Assembly (NCBI GenBank): GCA_024279945.1
Contig: JAJRRA010000011.1
Location: 1-64,000 of the forward strand
Origin: Gammaproteobacteria bacterium
GTDB lineage: Bacteria > Pseudomonadota > Gammaproteobacteria > Xanthomonadales > SZUA-36
Direction: 5' to 3'
Length of the DNA: 64,000 nucleotides
The position numbers were made by a program, and so were the translations under genes. Below the pieces are notes generated by a model. The model did not search any database, was not told the origin of the DNA, and saw only the letters and a list, made by a program, of their open reading frames with translations. Positions 61,709 through 64,000 of this stretch are shown here, piece after piece; position 1 is the first letter of the stretch; the number at the start of each line of letters is the position of its first letter.

Positions 61709-64000
61709 TATCCCTCCTGTTGGACTTGTCGTGTAATAAAATCAGGTGTGAATTTCTGTAACCAGGCCGGCACCAGGAAGATGGAGGCCATTGCATTCAG
61801 GGCTAACATGACGATTAACAACATCGCCGCATCGGCCTGGAATTTGAGATCAGAGATGAATACCCACATCATGACGCCGAATATTAAAGTAACGGCAGTA
61901 AAGCCGATCGCCTTACCGGTAGTTGCCAGAGCGGTCTTGATGGACTCGTTGAGAGTCGAACCCTCGTGGTATTCCGAACGAATGCGATCCATGAGATAGA
62001 TGGAGTAATCAATGCCTACGCCAATACCCACTGCAATAATCGGTACTGTGTTGACGTTAATGCCGATACCGGTAAGTCCCATATAAGCATAGGTCAAAAC
62101 CGTCGCAAAAGACATCGCAACCAGCATGATCAGGCCAGCGTGAAAGGATGAATAAAAGGCGGCAACGGAGAGGAAAATCAGGGCGAACACCAGTGGAATG
62201 ATAATAAGATTGGTTTGGAAGGCGGCATCGTTGATTGCCGCGTTAACACCAATGGTTCCGCCAGCCAGTTTCAGTGTAAACCCCTCGATTTTGGATTCAT
62301 TCTTGTCTTTCCACTGAGTGATCATCTCGATCGCACGGCGGATGGTCGTGCCCTGATGATCTTTATAGTAGAAAACTATGTTTGCATTGGTTTCATCGGG
62401 GTCAAGGTATTCAAGCAGGGCGCCCTGAACGGGGCTGGACATCATGTACAGAAACATCAAGCCGCCAACCAGACGCGACTCATCCGGTATGGCGTTCCAG
62501 CGAGGGTCGTTATAGTGAGTGATCCGATTTACTGCCCGAATCAGATCCGGCAATCCCTTGGTGCCTCCCAGTGCTGGATCTGTCAGCATGTGCGCCTGCA
62601 GATCGGCCAGTGCTTTGACCACCTCGGGGCGCTTGAGACCGCCCAGTTCATCGGTATGGCCAATCACATAAAGCTCCTCCGAACCAGGAAAAGCATCGTT
62701 GATGACCTTGGAGGACACATTGTAATCACTGTCTGGATAGAGCAGGGGAGATCCGGGCTCGGTTTCCCCGATGGTCACCTTCGAACTGGCAGCCAGCGCG
62801 GCAAGGAAGAGTACAGCACAAACCCAAAGCACGATGGCCGGAGCACGTGGCCGGGTTACCTTATTGGCAACTCTCTTGAATAACCTGGCCATTGCGCTAC
62901 TCCCGGTCCGGCGTACCTTTGGCGTTGGCAGCAGTTGCAGGATGCACGGGATCGCAATGATCACGGTAACAATGACAGACAAGGCCCACAGGCAGGCGTA
63001 AATGGCAAGTTTGTCATTAATCGGCACCGAACCGACTGCAATCAATAGCAGGCCGATCGCATCGGAGACCACTCCCAGTGTTCCGGGCCGGAACAAATTC
63101 GTCAAGGCCAGGTGGGCCGCCTCCGGCCCATCGTGTCCATGCTCTATTTCCTGGTAATAACGCTCAACGAGCTGGATGCCGTGCGACATCGCCCGTGCCG
63201 ATATCAGGAAGGGAATCACCAGCATCAGTGGGTCAAGGTTGTAACCGAGCAGAGACAGGATTCCCAGTCCCCATACCGAAGTAACGATGATACCCATTAC
63301 CGGCAGGACAATGCCGTACAGGCTACGGAAATGCAGGATCAGCAGTGCGAGCATGACCAGAACGGTGAGCAGAAAAATGGTAATAATCTGGCTCGAATAG
63401 CTTGAGACCCAGCCAACAAGAACAGGCTGTCCCGTGGCATAAATCCTGACTCCATCAGCGGCTTCACGCTCACGCATTGATTGTAGCTGTGCAAAAATCT
63501 TGTCGTAGTCGAGAGCGCCTTCTGTCAGAGTGCCGCGCACCAGTGCAGACTTCAGATCCGGTGAAACCAGCAAACCGAAGACACGGGGGTCTGCCAGCAC
63601 ATCCTGCCTCATGCCATCAAGCTCAGCGGCGCTGTAACCTCCTTTCAGGGGGTCGTAGTAAGTTGAGGATTTAACCGTCCCCTCGCCGCTTAACCAGACT
63701 TTTCGCACGTTGCGGTGCGTCAGGCTGGTCACCAGATTGTGGTTGATGCCTTCCAGAGTATCAACGGCAAACGTAATTCGATGGATTCTGTCCAGTGTTT
63801 CGTTGGTAAATATCGTCCCTTTATCAACCGTGACCGCGATAATGATGTTATTCGCTCCACCAAAGGTGTCCCTGATTTCATTGTGTAGCTGAATATAGGG
63901 GTGATCCTGGGGCAGCAGGTCGGCAAAATCGGAAACGATGCGAACCATAGGTACGCGTAATGCGAATATGACTGTGATAACAGCGATAAACAGCAGGATA
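61708..64000 (-). CDS. MMPL/RND-family transporter (5' end outside window)
   Basis: The frame stays open through the right edge: before the Met at 63948 one still reads ILLFIAVITVIFALRVP, the first membrane span. At least 763 residues are present. A periplasmic loop follows span 1, then a block of spans (FLLTVLVMLALLILHFRSLY and others), a second loop, and the closing spans with GVGIDYSIYLMDRIRSEYHE, the MMPL/SSD motif whose Asp is in the proton relay. The size and two-fold repeat suit an RND lipid or hydrophobe exporter rather than a drug pump with a periplasmic adaptor. It is first in this three-gene set within the window. Confidence 0.88.
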   Translation of the reverse strand, partial: ILLFIAVITVIFALRVPMVRIVSDFADLLPQDHPYIQLHNEIRDTFGGANNIIIAVTVDKGTIFTNETLDRIHRITFAVDTLEGINHNLVTSLTHRNVRKVWLSGEGTVKSSTYYDPLKGGYSAAELDGMRQDVLADPRVFGLLVSPDLKSALVRGTLTEGALDYDKIFAQLQSMREREAADGVRIYATGQPVLVGWVSSYSSQIITIFLLTVLVMLALLILHFRSLYGIVLPVMGIIVTSVWGLGILSLLGYNLDPLMLVIPFLISARAMSHGIQLVERYYQEIEHGHDGPEAAHLALTNLFRPGTLGVVSDAIGLLLIAVGSVPINDKLAIYACLWALSVIVTVIIAIPCILQLLPTPKVRRTGSSAMARLFKRVANKVTRPRAPAIVLWVCAVLFLAALAASSKVTIGETEPGSPLLYPDSDYNVSSKVINDAFPGSEELYVIGHTDELGGLKRPEVVKALADLQAHMLTDPALGGTKGLPDLIRAVNRITHYNDPRWNAIPDESRLVGGLMFLYMMSSPVQGALLEYLDPDETNANIVFYYKDHQGTTIRRAIEMITQWKDKNESKIEGFTLKLAGGTIGVNAAINDAAFQTNLIIIPLVFALIFLSVAAFYSSFHAGLIMLVAMSFATVLTYAYMGLTGIGINVNTVPIIAVGIGVGIDYSIYLMDRIRSEYHEGSTLNESIKTALATTGKAIGFTAVTLIFGVMMWVFISDLKFQADAAMLLIVMLALNAMASIFLVPAWLQKFTPDFITRQVQQEG

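Noticed and set aside
1-64000. CRISPR arrays, insertion sequences, prophage genes, tRNA or rRNA genes.
   Set aside because: I saw no regularly spaced repeats, transposase or integrase frames, or tRNA/rRNA signatures while reading both strands.

Overview
The window reads as chromosome of a Gram-negative, probably marine, gammaproteobacterium. The evidence is an ordinary mutS / Hsp15 / htpG housekeeping block, four TonB-dependent receptors, two TRAP transporters, a secreted sulfatase, moderate GC and dense operons with stop/start overlaps. I cannot name the genus from sequence alone.

Layout. 1-1506: start of a secreted DUF11-repeat protein (minus strand, runs off the left edge). 1507-1924: spacer with the 3' remnant of a GNAT acetyltransferase. 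1925-7084: mutS, hslR and htpG, separated by short REP-like palindromic repeats. 7219-11836: a TonB receptor, a cytochrome c', a class III aminotransferase, and (to 13136) a dicarboxylate/amino-acid symporter. 13267-19764: one tight minus-strand operon acoA-acoB-acoC-dhaKL-eda-kdgK. 19979-34437: a uronate block with a second TonB receptor, the operon uxaC-dctPQM-uxaA-uxuB-sulfatase, a LacI-type regulator, and a divergent secreted beta-glucuronidase. 34457-38074: TonB receptor plus MFS permease. 38300-49924 (plus strand): LuxR-type regulator, DUF3604 enzyme, nagB, nagA, uxuA, a second dctPQM, and a GH20 hexosaminidase. 50014-58320: a frameshifted DsbA-like gene, a nitronate monooxygenase, a TonB receptor with an S9 peptidase, and a tandem-OsmC protein. 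58364-64000: DUF1329, DUF1302 and an MMPL/RND permease (runs off the right edge).

How it fits together. Between about 13 and 50 kb the genes make up a catabolic island for a glycan or glycoside containing glucuronic acid and N-acetylhexosamine, probably sulfated. TonB receptors import oligomers. Sulfatase, beta-glucuronidase and hexosaminidase trim them. TRAP and MFS permeases take up the monomers. UxaC, UxuB and UxuA give 2-keto-3-deoxygluconate; UxaA feeds the same product from altronate. KdgK and Eda finish to pyruvate and glyceraldehyde 3-phosphate. NagA and NagB handle the amino sugar. No polysaccharide lyase or unsaturated glucuronyl hydrolase is visible, so breakdown looks hydrolytic.

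Regulation shows in the DNA. A perfect 14-bp palindrome sits in the divergent lacI/glucuronidase promoters, and a degenerate copy sits in the uxaC promoter. A second 16-bp dyad, followed at near-constant spacing by a TGnTAnTnT extended -10 box, occurs upstream of acoA, the second TonB receptor, the third TonB receptor (beside the luxR-type gene) and uxuA. I read this as the regulon of the local LuxR-type protein. At uxuA that promoter is followed at once by an intrinsic terminator, implying a small RNA or an attenuated leader.
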